Shown here in pieces: positions 63,046-64,000 of a DNA stretch of 64,000 bases (position 1 is the first letter of the stretch; the number at the start of each line of letters is the position of its first letter). This stretch comes from Anaerolineae bacterium. Lineage in GTDB: Bacteria > Chloroflexota > Anaerolineae > Aggregatilineales > Phototrophicaceae. The position numbers were made by a program, and so were the translations under genes. The stretch spans positions 117,407 to 181,406 of the forward strand of contig JAHDWN010000005.1 in NCBI GenBank assembly GCA_023382675.1, written 5' to 3'. The notes under the pieces are model-generated. The model did no database searches and had not been told where the DNA came from. It saw only the letters and a program-made list of their open reading frames with translations.

Positions 63046-64000
63046 ATGCCAAACCGTCGCAACGCTTTCTACCTGCTGCTGATCGCCAGCCTGGCTGTCG
63101 GGCTGATTACAGGCCGGTCGTTTCTCTTCAACCTGGCCTATGTTTTCGGCGCGATTCTGGTTGTCTCGCTGATGTGGGCCTGGCTCTCCGTCCAGTGGAT
63201 CAGCGTCCTCCGGCGCACGCGCTCGACCCGCTCACAGGTCGGCGGCGTCATCGACGAGTCGTTCGCCGTGATCAACCGCAGCTATCTGCCGCGCCTGTGG
63301 CTCGAAGTGCGCGATCACTCGACGCTCTCCAGCCACAACGCCGGGCACATCGTCCCGGCGATGGCTGGCCGTTCGACCTACACCTGGCACGTGCAAACGC
63401 CCTGCCAATCGCGCGGCGAATTCCAACTCGGGCCGATGACCATCGTCAGTGGCGATCCGTTCGGCTTCTTCGTCTATCCACGCACGATCCCGGCCAAATC
63501 CAAGGTGATCGTCTTCCCGCAAACCGTGCCGGTGGATCGCTTCACGCTGCCCGCGGGCGCGCTCAGCGGCGGCGAGGCGCAGCGCCAGCGCACCCACTAC
63601 GTGACGACCAACGCCGCCGGTGTGCGTGAATATGCCTATGGCGACAGCTTCAACCGCATCCACTGGAAAAGCTCCGCCCGCCGCGACCAGCTAATGGTCA
63701 AAGAGTTCGAACTCGATCCGATGGTCGATCTGTGGCTGATGATCGATTTCTCGGCGGCATCGCTGGTGGAAGAGAAATCGGTGCGTCGTATCGGCGGCGT
63801 TGGCCCGGTCGTGCCGACCCAGGCGGGCATCCCCGCCTCGACCGAGGAGTATGGGGTCGTAGCCGCCGCGTCGCTGGCCGAGCATTTCGTCCAGGGTGAG
63901 CGCGCCGTCGGCTTCATCGCCTACGTGCCGCAGCGCATCGTCCATCACGCCGAGCACGGCATGCCGCAGCTCACGCGCATCCTGAACACGCTGGCGACCG
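63046..64000 (+). CDS. DUF58-domain protein, N-terminal part (runs off the window)
   Basis: The ATG at 63046 begins 9 nt after the MoxR stop. The frame stays open to the last base, so the gene is truncated by the window edge. Two membrane helices lie near the N-terminus (FYLLLIASLAVGLITG, LAYVFGAILVVSLMWAWL). The body shows the DUF58 pattern RGEFQLGPMTIVSGDPFGFF, IPAKSKVIVFPQTVPVD, GDSFNRIHWKSSARRDQLMV and ELDPMVDLWLMIDFSA. MoxR-DUF58 pairs occur in a conserved locus of unknown function, often with a transglutaminase gene next. Confidence 0.93.
   Translation, partial: MPNRRNAFYLLLIASLAVGLITGRSFLFNLAYVFGAILVVSLMWAWLSVQWISVLRRTRSTRSQVGGVIDESFAVINRSYLPRLWLEVRDHSTLSSHNAGHIVPAMAGRSTYTWHVQTPCQSRGEFQLGPMTIVSGDPFGFFVYPRTIPAKSKVIVFPQTVPVDRFTLPAGALSGGEAQRQRTHYVTTNAAGVREYAYGDSFNRIHWKSSARRDQLMVKEFELDPMVDLWLMIDFSAASLVEEKSVRRIGGVGPVVPTQAGIPASTEEYGVVAAASLAEHFVQGERAVGFIAYVPQRIVHHAEHGMPQLTRILNTLAT

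Overview
The window is high-GC bacterial chromosomal DNA, most likely from Chloroflexota, class Anaerolineae or a close relative. That placement is inferred from gene content: a type 2 isopentenyl-diphosphate isomerase beside a polyprenyl synthetase, DUF4397, SH3/CARDB and TolB-like secreted proteins, a kinase with a PQQ propeller, DUF5946 and DUF6062 proteins, and many short palindromic repeats of kinds often seen in that phylum. No rRNA, tRNA, CRISPR array, prophage or integron was found. About 62 protein genes or gene remnants are supported; those at both ends of the window are cut.

Layout. 1-8.4 kb: end of an SH3/CARDB surface protein, a DUF4397 protein, a BchI-like AAA+ ATPase coupled to an O-methyltransferase, a MOSC protein, small membrane and cysteine-cluster proteins, a second methyltransferase and an AstE/ASPA-type hydrolase. 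8.4-11.3 kb: acyl carrier protein, then fni and a prenyl synthase (isoprenoid supply). 11.5-16.5 kb: a duplicated pair of exported proteins, a secreted esterase and a propeller lipoprotein. 16.8-19.8 kb: hemW, a sugar isomerase-like gene and an MDR dehydrogenase in one tight operon. 19.9-26.1 kb: a signalling block of Ser/Thr kinase with PQQ propeller, PP2C phosphatase, DnaJ-VWA fusion, zinc ribbon-FHA protein, a small protein and an OmpR-type regulator. 26.1-34 kb: a frameshifted REP-associated transposase, a heme membrane protein, an acetyltransferase, a TPR protein, dnaK, an AlkD-like protein and a triple-repeat secreted protein.

34.2-38.3 kb holds the most unusual locus. A MerR/TipAS regulator diverges from a gene that fuses a complete contractile tail-sheath protein to a C-terminal TIR domain. 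A small membrane protein and a strong terminator follow, with no other tail or injection-system gene nearby. It could be a sheath-scaffolded TIR effector. Two GlsB-like membrane proteins follow, then a 1002-residue RocB-ArcA (peptidase M20 plus arginine deiminase) fusion.

41.5-50 kb: a PadR-MFS efflux unit, a second MFS transporter, a DUF1801 protein, a DUF5946 protein, an EamA transporter, a four-helix membrane protein, ribokinase and a DUF6062 protein. 50-54 kb: an adenosine deaminase homologue that has lost most metal ligands, pyrG, RidA and a roadblock protein. 54.3-58.3 kb: an EamA exporter behind a consensus promoter and a structured leader, then an imelysin and vitamin K-dependent carboxylase-like (HTTM) pair. 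58.3-64 kb: a long helical-repeat protein, a DUF5615/DUF433 toxin-antitoxin pair, and a MoxR ATPase with the start of a DUF58 protein.

Interspersed repeats are a strong theme. At least five kinds of short palindromic or composite repeat occur, several twice in the window, and two palindromes lie in frame inside a membrane-protein gene.
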